Shown here: in pieces, positions 26,304 through 34,376 of the stretch
Layout: every line of letters starts with the position of its first letter
Numbering within the stretch: position 1 is the first letter of the stretch
Origin: Candidatus Gastranaerophilales bacterium
GTDB lineage: Bacteria > Cyanobacteriota > Vampirovibrionia > Gastranaerophilales > Gastranaerophilaceae
Length of the DNA stretch: 52,292 bases
Assembly (NCBI GenBank): GCA_944324405.1
Contig: CALUWF010000009.1
Span: 1-52,292, forward strand
Direction of reading: 5' to 3'
Notes under the pieces: model-generated
The model's input: only the letters and a program-made list of their open reading frames with translations
Told to the model about the DNA's origin: nothing
Database searches by the model: none
Position numbers and translations under genes: made by a program

Positions 26304-27065
26304 ATGAGTACATATCGTTTAACAATTAAATGCGATAACGCTCAAATCGAGCTTATTGCAAAAAACGGAGCACTTGTCGGTTATGAAATGGACAGGTATC
26401 TTGAAAGTTTTGTAAACAGAAAAATAGAAAGTGCGCCATATGCAATGCAAAAATCGCAGGCGCCGTTTAACAACCAGGCAGCACAGCAATACAGCGCACC
26501 GCAGCCTAATTTTGCTCCTCAGCAGGAATATACGGCTCATATAGAACAGCCGGCATACAATATGCCGCCGCAACAGCCGCAGCCGCAAGTACAACAGCCT
26601 CAGGTGCAATATAATTACAATCAGCCGCCGCAACAACAGGCAGCACCCGTACCGGAGGCAAATGAAATACATTTTGTGCAAAGCGAACCCGCACCGCAGC
26701 CGCAAGTACAGCCGCAGGTACAGGAAAATTACACTCAAGCCGAAACTCCCGCACAAAATACTTATGCAGAGCAGGAGGCTTATATCAGCTTGGGCGATTT
26801 TTTGGCATCAAACAAGTCTACAGATGTCTTTAGCGAGTTTATAATAAGCGCATATTACATAAAGAGAGTTTTAAACATCGGGCATTTTACTCTTAAGATG
26901 CTCAACGGAAAATTTTACCCCGCGACAGGCACACTTATTGATATGGCAATCATTGATGAGGCAAGGACACGCGGCTTTATCGAATCACTAGAAGAAGACG
27001 GCTCGCTTAAATACACGTTGAGTTCAGCCGGTGAATCATATTTCATAAACCAATTGCGCGGATAA
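26304..27065 (+). CDS. three-part protein: small N-module, Pro/Gln linker, C-domain
   Basis: No known family recognised. Residues 1-45 resemble the 41-aa protein encoded just upstream. Residues about 45-155 are a Pro/Gln/Ala-rich low-complexity linker (QQPQPQVQQPQVQ). The C-terminal domain (about 155-253; AYISLGDFLASNKSTDVF, then FIISAYYIKRVLNIGHF, then YTLSSAGESYFINQL) is helical and could be a winged-helix-like fold. Cytoplasmic by appearance. It is followed after 2 bp by spmA, so it may act with the SpmAB membrane complex. Confidence 0.72.
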   Translation: MSTYRLTIKCDNAQIELIAKNGALVGYEMDRYLESFVNRKIESAPYAMQKSQAPFNNQAAQQYSAPQPNFAPQQEYTAHIEQPAYNMPPQQPQPQVQQPQVQYNYNQPPQQQAAPVPEANEIHFVQSEPAPQPQVQPQVQENYTQAETPAQNTYAEQEAYISLGDFLASNKSTDVFSEFIISAYYIKRVLNIGHFTLKMLNGKFYPATGTLIDMAIIDEARTRGFIESLEEDGSLKYTLSSAGESYFINQLRG

Positions 27066-27067
27066 AA

Positions 27068-27643
27068 ATGAATTATATTTGGCTTTTTCTTATAATCACG
27101 TCTTTTATTTTTGCTTTTATTAACGGCAGAATGGAAGATGTTGTCAACGCCATGTTAAAATCTTCTCAAAACGCGGTAATGGTAGCCTTTTCTCTTATCG
27201 GCATTATGGCTTTCTGGCTTGGTATTGTGCGCATTGCAAAAATTTCGGGACTTATAAATTTATTTTCCGGGGTTATTTCACCTCTTTTGCGGCTTATTTT
27301 TAAGGATGTAAAAAAAGACTCGGACGCTTTTTCAAATATTGCGCTCAACTTCAGCGCAAATGCACTGGGGCTTGCAAATGCGGCGACGCCTTTTGGCATA
27401 AAAGCAATGGAAGATTTGCAAAAAGAAAACAAGGGGGATAAAAAAACCGCGACAAATGCAATGTGTACGCTGCTTGCAATGAATACGGCCGGTTTTCAAC
27501 TCGTACCTGCGAGCGTGCTTGCGATTTTAACTGCTGCAGGTGCAAATAATCCTGCGCAAATAATCCTGCCCACTCTTATTGTTACTTCTCTTACTTTTAT
27601 TTGCGCCATCATCATCTCAAAGGTTTTAGAGAAAGTATTTTAA
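27068..27643 (+). CDS. spmA: spore maturation protein A homologue (nucleoside recognition/Gate family)
   Basis: SpmA-type integral membrane protein, about 190 aa with five or six hydrophobic segments. Family signatures: NGRMEDVVNAMLKSSQNAV, the conserved NFSANALGLANAATPFGIKAM stretch (read in two parts: NFSANALGLANA and ATPFGIKAMEDL), and NTAGFQLVPASV. In Bacillus SpmA/SpmB affect spore core dehydration; the family is common in non-sporulating bacteria, where the role is unknown. Followed 1 bp later by spmB. Confidence 0.92.
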   Translation: MNYIWLFLIITSFIFAFINGRMEDVVNAMLKSSQNAVMVAFSLIGIMAFWLGIVRIAKISGLINLFSGVISPLLRLIFKDVKKDSDAFSNIALNFSANALGLANAATPFGIKAMEDLQKENKGDKKTATNAMCTLLAMNTAGFQLVPASVLAILTAAGANNPAQIILPTLIVTSLTFICAIIISKVLEKVF

Positions 27644-27644
27644 T

Positions 27645-28181
27645 ATGAAAGAAATTTTAAACACAATTTCAATATGGATTTTACCCGTAATAATAAGTAT
27701 AATTTTGCTCCACGGTGTATATAAAAAAGTGCCTGTTTACGAAACTTTTGTACAGGGCGCAAAAGAAGGTTTTTGGACGGCAGTTAAAATCATTCCTTAT
27801 CTTGTTGCCATAATGGTTGCGGTTGCTATGTTTCGTGCCTCCGGTGCAATTGATTTTATATATAACATTTTAAAAACTTGGCTTGACGCGCTTAAAATAC
27901 CCGCCGATACACTCTCGCTTATGATAACGCGCTCACTCTCCGGCAGTGCGACTTTGGGTCTTTTGGGAGAAATAGTGAACACGCACGGCGCAGATTCTTA
28001 TGCCGCAAAGTTAAGTGCGGTTATAACGGGAAGCTCTGAAACAACATTTTATGTGCTTGCCGTTTATTTTGGCTCAATTGGCATAACAAAATTCCGCCAT
28101 GCCGTACTAACAGGCATTTTGGCTGATATCACCGGGGTAATTTTTGCAATCCTTGTTTCAAGATTTTTCTTTTACTCGTAA
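27645..28181 (+). CDS. spmB: spore maturation protein B homologue
   Basis: Partner of SpmA. Shows VYETFVQGAKEGFWTAVKI, PYLVAIMVAVAMFRASGA and the SLSGSATLGLLGEIV and ITGSSETTFYVLAVYFG motifs of the family. 178 aa, membrane embedded. Genes 26175 to 28181 form one run. The 3' end overlaps hpt by 10 bp, convergently. Confidence 0.92.
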   Translation: MKEILNTISIWILPVIISIILLHGVYKKVPVYETFVQGAKEGFWTAVKIIPYLVAIMVAVAMFRASGAIDFIYNILKTWLDALKIPADTLSLMITRSLSGSATLGLLGEIVNTHGADSYAAKLSAVITGSSETTFYVLAVYFGSIGITKFRHAVLTGILADITGVIFAILVSRFFFYS

Positions 28182-28699
28182 TATCCGATATATGGCAAAT
28201 TTCTTTGAAGTTCCATATAATCAAGCCCAAAGCCGACAATAAACTTATCGTCAATATCAAAGGCACTAAAATCAGGCTTTAGCGGAAATTTACGCGCACA
28301 TTTTTTATCAAACATTACCGCAAGTTTAACGTCTTTTGCCTTGCATTTTGAGCGCATAAAATCCAAAAGAAAATTAAGCGTAAGGCCCGTATCCATAATA
28401 TCCTCAACCACAAGGACATTTTTATCTTCAAGCGGCGGCAGGGATAAATTTAGTGCAGATACGCGCCCGGATGATTTTTGGGCATCACCGTAGCTTGAAA
28501 GGCTGACAAATTCCATTCTGACAGGCATTTTAAGATGTTTTGCAAGCTCGCAGAAAAACATAACCGCGCCCTTTAAAACACAGACAATGGTAAGCTCTTC
28601 GTTTGCCCCATAATGCGCGTTTATATCGTTAGCAAGCTCTTTAATGCGCTCTGTTAGTGTTTTTTCATCAATTAAAACTTTTAACTCTTTATTTGACAT
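28172..28699 (-). CDS. hpt: hypoxanthine phosphoribosyltransferase
   Basis: Purine salvage: hypoxanthine or guanine plus PRPP to IMP or GMP. The PRPP loop VLVVEDIMDTGLTLNFLL, the early VCVLKGAVMFFCEL and the C-terminal FIVGFGLDYMELQRNLPYIG are all present. 175 aa typical. Overlaps tilS by 19 bp; the tilS-hpt order is common in bacteria. Last gene of the leftward eleven-gene directon. Confidence 0.95.
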   Translation of the reverse strand: MSNKELKVLIDEKTLTERIKELANDINAHYGANEELTIVCVLKGAVMFFCELAKHLKMPVRMEFVSLSSYGDAQKSSGRVSALNLSLPPLEDKNVLVVEDIMDTGLTLNFLLDFMRSKCKAKDVKLAVMFDKKCARKFPLKPDFSAFDIDDKFIVGFGLDYMELQRNLPYIGYYE

Positions 28700-30009
28700 G
28701 TCCGCTCCGAAATTTTTACTTCATAACAGCTGCAAATATCCTCAACTGCTGCTTTTTGACTTATTTGTACACCTAAAATACAAAGAATTTCATCATTATT
28801 TGCTAATAATACCAGATTTTCGCGCTCTTGTCGCGGTATTTTTTTATTAATCAGATAATCCTTTAGCTTCATTTTGCCGCTCTTAAGGCCAAAGGGAGAA
28901 AAAACGTCACCTGCGCGCCTTGTCCTTAGAATTAAATCTGAATTAAAATCAAGATTGAGATAATTTACCCCGGGTTTTTTTAAATCAACCCCCTTGCAGG
29001 CTTTTTTAATTTCTACAATTTTTGAACCGAAAACGTAAATGCCGGGCTTGTCAACCCTTATAAACTCATTGTTTACATGCTGCCGCACAGGGGATAAAAA
29101 AGCATATCCGTCAGAAATTTCAAGAAAAAAATCTTTATTCAGAGATTTTTTTATTTTATTTGAATAATTATTCTCCATAAATTCGACAAATGTTTTAATT
29201 CGCAAAAAATCACGATATTTAAGATATTTGCCCAAAAAATCATTTACTAATTCCAGTTTGAGAGCATAATCAAGCCCTAAAAATTTACTTAAATTAATCT
29301 TGCCATCTTTAATAACATTTTTTTTAACATCATTAAGCACGCTTGAAACTGTTTCATATTGAAGTTTTGCAAGATTTGCAAGAGATAAAAGCGCCTCTTG
29401 CGCATGCGGATTAATTTGCTCCAAAAGGGGCATAATCTCTTTTCTTATAAGGTTTCTTTTATATTTTATATCGTCATTTGAGCTGTCAAACACATAATCC
29501 AGCCCGGCACTTTTTGCGTATTGCTCAATTTCATCCCTTGAAATTTCAAGCAGCGGACGGCAAAAAATACCCCGTTTTTTTGGAATTGCACACAGGCCCT
29601 TTATCCCGGTACCCTTGATTATGCGATAGAGAACCGTTTGTGCGTTATCGTCTTTATTGTGTGCAAGAAAAACCGCATTTGCGTTGAATTTCCCGACACA
29701 ATTTTCAAAAAATTTGTATCTTGCCTCCCTTGCGTCATTTTCCGTTTTTTTAACATCAGCACCAAGCTTTTCGCAGTAAAATTTAATGCCGAGTTTTTCA
29801 GAATACTTACGGGAAAAATCTTCATCTCTCTGCGATTGCTCACCGCGCCAATTGTGATTAAGATGTATTGCAATACAGTCAACATTAAGAATACTCAAGA
29901 CGTGCAAAAGAACAACACTGTCGCAGCCGCCCGAAAGTGCGCACAGCACTTTTCCTTCAATATGATTTTCAGATATAAAATTTTTAACGGCATTAACAAT
30001 TTTATCCAC
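28681..30009 (-). CDS. tilS: tRNA(Ile)-lysidine synthetase
   Basis: Converts C34 of the CAU-anticodon isoleucine tRNA to lysidine, needed to read AUA, which matters in an AT-rich genome. The PP-loop SGGCDS is at residues 26-31 if the GTG at 30009 is used. Further signatures: HLNHNWRGEQSQRDE, HNKDDNAQTVLYRIIKGTG and the C-terminal domain TRRAGDVFSPFGLKSGKMKL (20 residues). GTG is preferred to the ATG at 30054 because it gives a standard N-terminus and a short (8 bp) overlap with ldpA. 442 aa. Confidence 0.93.
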   Translation of the reverse strand: MDKIVNAVKNFISENHIEGKVLCALSGGCDSVVLLHVLSILNVDCIAIHLNHNWRGEQSQRDEDFSRKYSEKLGIKFYCEKLGADVKKTENDAREARYKFFENCVGKFNANAVFLAHNKDDNAQTVLYRIIKGTGIKGLCAIPKKRGIFCRPLLEISRDEIEQYAKSAGLDYVFDSSNDDIKYKRNLIRKEIMPLLEQINPHAQEALLSLANLAKLQYETVSSVLNDVKKNVIKDGKINLSKFLGLDYALKLELVNDFLGKYLKYRDFLRIKTFVEFMENNYSNKIKKSLNKDFFLEISDGYAFLSPVRQHVNNEFIRVDKPGIYVFGSKIVEIKKACKGVDLKKPGVNYLNLDFNSDLILRTRRAGDVFSPFGLKSGKMKLKDYLINKKIPRQERENLVLLANNDEILCILGVQISQKAAVEDICSCYEVKISERTCQIKS

Positions 30010-30907
30010 GGGAACTACCGCCTTCCGAATGTTTGACAAAATTCTTTGCCGCAATAAGAGCTTCTTTTTGGCTTAAATTTTTAACGATTTTTCTCGCGTA
30101 GCTGCCGTATGCAATTGCACAGGGGGCAAGAAAAAGATTATCACAAAGCGTTTTTGTATATTCATTTGTACCGCCGCTTAAAATAATTTGACTTTCTTTT
30201 ATGCCATATTCTTTAAGAGCAAGAGCAAAAGCCGCACATTCAAGCGTAGAAGCCATTTCGGTATTTGCAAAATTCATTGAATTACCGTCAGCCTGGATAT
30301 AGAAATTTGAATTTTCGGCCGCAATTTTTCTGACATTTTCCACAATTTCCGCACAATCTTCAGTTGAAAAATATTTGCGCGAAATACACAGACTGAAATC
30401 GCCTTTAAATTTTTTGCAAATGTCTTTTGCAGCCTTATATATCGCCTTTTTAGGGCCACAAGAGGCATGCAGCTCAACGCAGTCAAGTTTTAAATTTGTT
30501 TTTAAAAGGCTCTTGAACTCATTGAAATAGCCTGTTTTATCAAAAAGCTTAACTGCACCGTGTTTGCAGACTTTTTTACAGGCAGAGCAGCCAATGCATT
30601 TATTTTCATCAACACAAAAGTCTTTTATCGCGCCTTGCGGACAAATTTTAACACACTTTGCGCATTTTTTACATTTTTTAGGCAAAATTTTTGCCTTCTT
30701 GCCATGCGCGTCACCTTCAACAGGAAGTGAAATACAAAATTTAAAATCCCGCGGATTTAATCCTTCTTCCGTAATCGCATCATTCAAGGCTTTTAGCGCA
30801 TAAGGCGAAACGTCAAAAATGTGCGCCCCTGCCTTTGCATAAAGCTTGACAAGGGCTTTAACATTTTCAATATCACAATTTCCAAGTCCGCAAATCAGTT
30901 TAAACAT
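30002..30907 (-). CDS. ldpA: LdpA-like [4Fe-4S] protein
   Basis: Resembles cyanobacterial LdpA (light-dependent period A), an iron-sulfur protein that feeds cellular redox state into the circadian clock. The N-terminus MFKLICGLGNCDIENVKALV followed by AKAGAHIFDVSPYALKALN fits LdpA's opening (FKLICG, then AGADCIDVAADPAV-type). A two-cluster ferredoxin module spans about 79-120 (CKKCAKCVKICP and CIGCSACKKVC). The rest looks like a TIM-barrel-like LdpA C-terminal domain with LSGGTNEYT. 301 aa, somewhat shorter than cyanobacterial forms. It abuts lysC and overlaps tilS. No kai genes are in the window, so a non-clock redox role is more likely here. Confidence 0.7.
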   Translation of the reverse strand: MFKLICGLGNCDIENVKALVKLYAKAGAHIFDVSPYALKALNDAITEEGLNPRDFKFCISLPVEGDAHGKKAKILPKKCKKCAKCVKICPQGAIKDFCVDENKCIGCSACKKVCKHGAVKLFDKTGYFNEFKSLLKTNLKLDCVELHASCGPKKAIYKAAKDICKKFKGDFSLCISRKYFSTEDCAEIVENVRKIAAENSNFYIQADGNSMNFANTEMASTLECAAFALALKEYGIKESQIILSGGTNEYTKTLCDNLFLAPCAIAYGSYARKIVKNLSQKEALIAAKNFVKHSEGGSSRG

Positions 30908-32167
30908 CTAAACGGGGAGGTCACCTTTAACATCGGCAACCGCTGCGCCGTCAAGTTCAAAAGCTTTGCATAATGCAATAACCGCCTCTTTGGCATGACA
31001 TTTTTCAACAAGACAGCTTATTTTAATTTCCGAGGTTGCAATCATTTTAATATTGATATTAAGGGCCGCAAGTGTTTCAAACATTTTTGCCGCAATACCC
31101 GGTCTGTCTATCATGCCGGCTCCGACAATAGAAACTTTTGCAATGTCTTCATCAATATGGATATTGCTTGGGTTCATGGCGTTTTTAATTTCCGATACAA
31201 CTTCGTCAAACTTTGGCACGTCACCCTTATCTATTGTGAAGGCAATGTCATTTGTATTGTTTGAGCTTCTTGCGTAAGATTGAATAATCATATCAACACT
31301 CAAGCCTTTATTTGCAAGCATGCTGAATAGTTTACCTGCATTACCTGGTTTGTCCGGAACGTCACAAATTACTATCCTGACTTGTGAACTATCACAGGCA
31401 AGCCCTGTTACGGGTTTATGCAATTCCATTTTATCTACTCCTATTATAAGTGTTCCTAAATCGTCGAGTTTAAAAGAGCTGCGCACGCGCATAGGCACAT
31501 TGCAGAGTTTTGCCGTTTCAACCGAACGCGGGTGAAGGACATTTGCACCGACGCGTGCAAGCTCAAGCATTTCCTCATAAGAAATAACTTCAAGTTTTTG
31601 GGCGGTGGGGACAACTCTTGGGTCTGTGGTATAAACACCTTCGACATCAGAGTATATGTCGCATCTGTCAGCCTTAAAAGCAGCCGCCAGCGCAACTGCG
31701 GATGTATCCGAACCGCCGCGGCCCAAGGTAGTAATTTCGCCGTTTTCGGTCACACCCTGAAAACCTGCAATAATAACTATTTCACCGTTATCCAGATGTT
31801 TATTTACCCTGCTGTGCTTAATATTTACAATCCTTGCTCTTCCATGATCGGGTTCGGTCATAATACCGACTTGCATGGCATTAAGACTTACAGCTTTGTG
31901 TCCTTTGTGGTTTATTGCCATTGCAAGAAGCGCCATTGAAACTTGTTCACCTGTCGACAAAAGCATATCCATCTCGCGCTCCGGCGGAGTTGTTGTAATT
32001 TCTTTTGAAAGTTTTATTAAATTATCTGTCGTGTGCCCCATGGCGGAAACCACAACTATTACTTTATTTCCGTTTAATTTTTCCTTTATTACCGCATCGG
32101 CCACATTTTTAATTTTATCGGCGTCTGCTACCGATGTACCGCCGAATTTCTGAACTACAATTCCCAT
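30908..32167 (-). CDS. lysC: aspartate kinase
   Basis: First step of the aspartate pathway to lysine, threonine and methionine. VQKFGGTSVADADKI at the start, the ATP/aspartate-site TLGRGGSDTSAVALAA and DPRVVPTAQKL, and two C-terminal ACT domains (from about residue 265) that usually give feedback inhibition. 419 aa; monofunctional. Placed between a TPR gene (3-bp gap) and ldpA (no gap). MetX/MetW at 46929 use the homoserine made downstream of this enzyme. Confidence 0.96.
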   Translation of the reverse strand: MGIVVQKFGGTSVADADKIKNVADAVIKEKLNGNKVIVVVSAMGHTTDNLIKLSKEITTTPPEREMDMLLSTGEQVSMALLAMAINHKGHKAVSLNAMQVGIMTEPDHGRARIVNIKHSRVNKHLDNGEIVIIAGFQGVTENGEITTLGRGGSDTSAVALAAAFKADRCDIYSDVEGVYTTDPRVVPTAQKLEVISYEEMLELARVGANVLHPRSVETAKLCNVPMRVRSSFKLDDLGTLIIGVDKMELHKPVTGLACDSSQVRIVICDVPDKPGNAGKLFSMLANKGLSVDMIIQSYARSSNNTNDIAFTIDKGDVPKFDEVVSEIKNAMNPSNIHIDEDIAKVSIVGAGMIDRPGIAAKMFETLAALNINIKMIATSEIKISCLVEKCHAKEAVIALCKAFELDGAAVADVKGDLPV

Positions 32168-32170
32168 TGC

Positions 32171-33883
32171 TTATCCCTTATCATCTTCGTTGTTTTGCTT
32201 CTTTTGATATTCTTCTTTTACACTCTGTACCCAGGCATCATCTCCCCAAGCAGTTAATATTTTATCACAAATCTCTAAAATTTGGCCAATTAAATAATTA
32301 TTTTGCTCTGTTTCATCTATTTTTAAATATGCAAGGAGATTTAACATCATAAATTCTTTTTTATCTCCATATTCCTCTCTGAATTTTTCAAGCTCTGCCA
32401 TTGCCTCTTTTGGCTTATTTGTCTTTATTTTACATTCAATTAAAGCAAATTTTGCGCCGGTAAGCTCAGGCTTGATTTCAAGAGCCTCTTCAAATTTTTC
32501 TCTTGCACCGTAAATGTCGCCTTCCTTCAATAAAATAATTGCATATCCCATAATTACATCTGGGTTTTTCTTATCCAAAAGGTAAGCGCTCCTTGCTTTT
32601 CTGAGCGCGAGCACTGAATCCCCCAAGCTTAAATATGCATTTGCAAGATTTAAAAGTGCGGCCGTATTATCCTTGTCATACTCTGCTGATTTCTCCCAAT
32701 ATTTAACAGCTTTCTGGATATCGCCCTTCATTTGATAAGCACCGGCAATATTAAAATAAACTCTTATAAGTTTTGCATCAATACTGAGTGCTTTTTTATA
32801 ATATTCAATTGCTTTATCATAATCCGCTTCTTTAAAGTAAAGCTGTGCAAGATTAAAAATTGAAATAGTATGTGACGGATTAAGCTCGATTGTTCTCAAA
32901 AGTTCTTTTCTTGCTTCTTGCGGTTTTTCGGTTTTTAAATACGAAAGAGATAAACCGTAATGCGCAAGAAAATTTGCTTCATCCAAAGCGATTGCCGATT
33001 TAAAAATTTCCGCCGCTTCATCCCACATATCAAAAGCCTGATAAGCGACACCTTTTGAGTACAAAAACCTATAAGAAACAAGTCCTGCTTTTTTTGCTTC
33101 ATCAAAAACTTTAAAGCATTCTTCCTTGTTTTTAAGTGCAACGCAGCTTTCTGTAATTATAATGAAATTTTCAATTTTGGAAGGGCTTGCGCTTTTTGAT
33201 TTTTTAGCATAATTAATAGCAAGTTCATAATTTTTTATTTGAAAATAACAGTATGCAAGATGGTAAAGCGCCTCTGCATGAAAAGGGGAAATTTTAACTG
33301 CGAGCTTAAATTTTTTAATTGCTTCTTCATAATCCTGTTCTTGCGAATATAAAATACCTGATAAAAAGACGCTCTGTGCCTCGTTTGGATTGAGCATATA
33401 CGCATTTCTGAAGCTGTCAAGGGCTTTTTGTACTTCGCCGATTTTTGCATAAAAAATGCCGCGGTTCAAATATGTTTGAAAATTTCTTCTGTCAATTTTT
33501 ATAGACATTTTAAAGGCTTTATCAGCCTCTTTTTTATTGCCCAATTCGCCATGTGCACTTCCAAGCAATGCCCATGCTTTTGCACAAGTGCTATCCAGTT
33601 TAAGTGCTTTATTAAAAAAAGTTATTGCTTCTTCGTATTTTCCTTTTTTGGCACAAATAATACCAAGATTAACAAAAGCATCCGGAGTTGAATTCAGCAT
33701 GTTTGCGCTCTGTTTAAATTTTTCAAGCGCCTCTTCTTCTCTGCCTTCTTCAACAAGCTGCATACCCCAATTTACATAGGCATAAGAAGGAAGAGAAACT
33801 TCCCTTCCCGAAGCCCTGTAGTCGTTTACATAGGTATTGAGTTTATTTACCTGTTTTGCAATTTTTTGAAAAAACTTAAACAT
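32171..33883 (-). CDS. TPR-repeat protein, about 14 repeats
   Basis: Nearly the whole 570-aa product after residue 40 is a ladder of tetratricopeptide repeats, for example AFVNLGIICAKKGKYEEAIT-like units recurring every 34 residues (EEAITFFNKALKLDSTCAKA, DKAIEYYKKALSIDAKLIRV, QKAVKYWEKSAEYDKDNTAA). The first 20 residues are basic and hydrophobic (MFKFFQKIAKQVNKL) but not a clear signal peptide. A scaffold for protein assembly is likely. A -10 box with a good -35 precedes the ATG inside the operon, so it may also be expressed independently. Confidence 0.88.
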   Translation of the reverse strand: MFKFFQKIAKQVNKLNTYVNDYRASGREVSLPSYAYVNWGMQLVEEGREEEALEKFKQSANMLNSTPDAFVNLGIICAKKGKYEEAITFFNKALKLDSTCAKAWALLGSAHGELGNKKEADKAFKMSIKIDRRNFQTYLNRGIFYAKIGEVQKALDSFRNAYMLNPNEAQSVFLSGILYSQEQDYEEAIKKFKLAVKISPFHAEALYHLAYCYFQIKNYELAINYAKKSKSASPSKIENFIIITESCVALKNKEECFKVFDEAKKAGLVSYRFLYSKGVAYQAFDMWDEAAEIFKSAIALDEANFLAHYGLSLSYLKTEKPQEARKELLRTIELNPSHTISIFNLAQLYFKEADYDKAIEYYKKALSIDAKLIRVYFNIAGAYQMKGDIQKAVKYWEKSAEYDKDNTAALLNLANAYLSLGDSVLALRKARSAYLLDKKNPDVIMGYAIILLKEGDIYGAREKFEEALEIKPELTGAKFALIECKIKTNKPKEAMAELEKFREEYGDKKEFMMLNLLAYLKIDETEQNNYLIGQILEICDKILTAWGDDAWVQSVKEEYQKKQNNEDDKG

Positions 33884-33890
33884 TACAATA

Positions 33891-33919
33891 ATTTTACTAT
33901 GAACTCAAAAGAGCTTCAA
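33891..33919 (-). promoter_or_regulatory. internal leaderless-type promoter before TPR gene
   Basis: Leftward: -35 TTGAAG (33919-33914), 17 bp, -10 TAAAAT (33896-33891), then 7 nt to the ATG at 33883. The -35 lies in the last codons of kdsC. No Shine-Dalgarno is present before the ATG. Confidence 0.6.
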
Positions 33920-34376
33920 CAACCTCACGAATTGCGCCCGCTCCGCCCGAATTTTCCGTTATCTGAATTCCCGGATAAACTTTTACAATAGGATTTGCAT
34001 TATTTGGTGCTATTTTATATGAAACACAGTCAAAAGCCGCAATATCATTGATATCATCACCGATATACAAAACTTCGTCCGGGGTCAAATTGTACTTTTG
34101 CATAATTTCATTCAGCACAATTCCTTTTTGCCTGACGCCGCCGTGAATTTCTTCAATATTAAATTTATCCTTAAAGTAGTTTAAAATATTTGACGTTTCG
34201 CCGGAAATTATTGCAAATTTATAACCTGCTTTTATAAGGCGCGAAACTCCCATAATATCTGAGAAATTGAGTCTTTTTGTCTGTTCGAGTTCTTCATTTA
34301 AATAAAGTGAACCGTCGGTAAAAACCCCGTCAAAATCCGAGGCAAAGAGTTTTATATTTTTAGATAATTTAAGCAT
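33897..34376 (-). CDS. kdsC: KdsC/YrbI-family HAD sugar phosphatase
   Basis: Small cap-less HAD phosphatase that removes phosphate from 3-deoxy-octulosonate 8-phosphate or nonulosonate 9-phosphate. Nucleophile Asp14 and Asp16 in SDFDGVFTDG, motif II Ser/Thr in IISGET, and motif IV VLYIGDDINDIAAF. 159 aa typical. Its start overlaps the neuB-like gene by 8 bp, so it probably dephosphorylates that enzyme's product; which sugar is made cannot be decided. Confidence 0.85.
   Translation of the reverse strand: MLKLSKNIKLFASDFDGVFTDGSLYLNEELEQTKRLNFSDIMGVSRLIKAGYKFAIISGETSNILNYFKDKFNIEEIHGGVRQKGIVLNEIMQKYNLTPDEVLYIGDDINDIAAFDCVSYKIAPNNANPIVKVYPGIQITENSGGAGAIREVVEALLSS

Noticed and set aside
30010-30054. 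tilS start at the ATG at 30054
   Set aside because: It would give a 53-bp overlap with ldpA and a longer N-terminus than usual; the GTG at 30009 fits better, though not proven.
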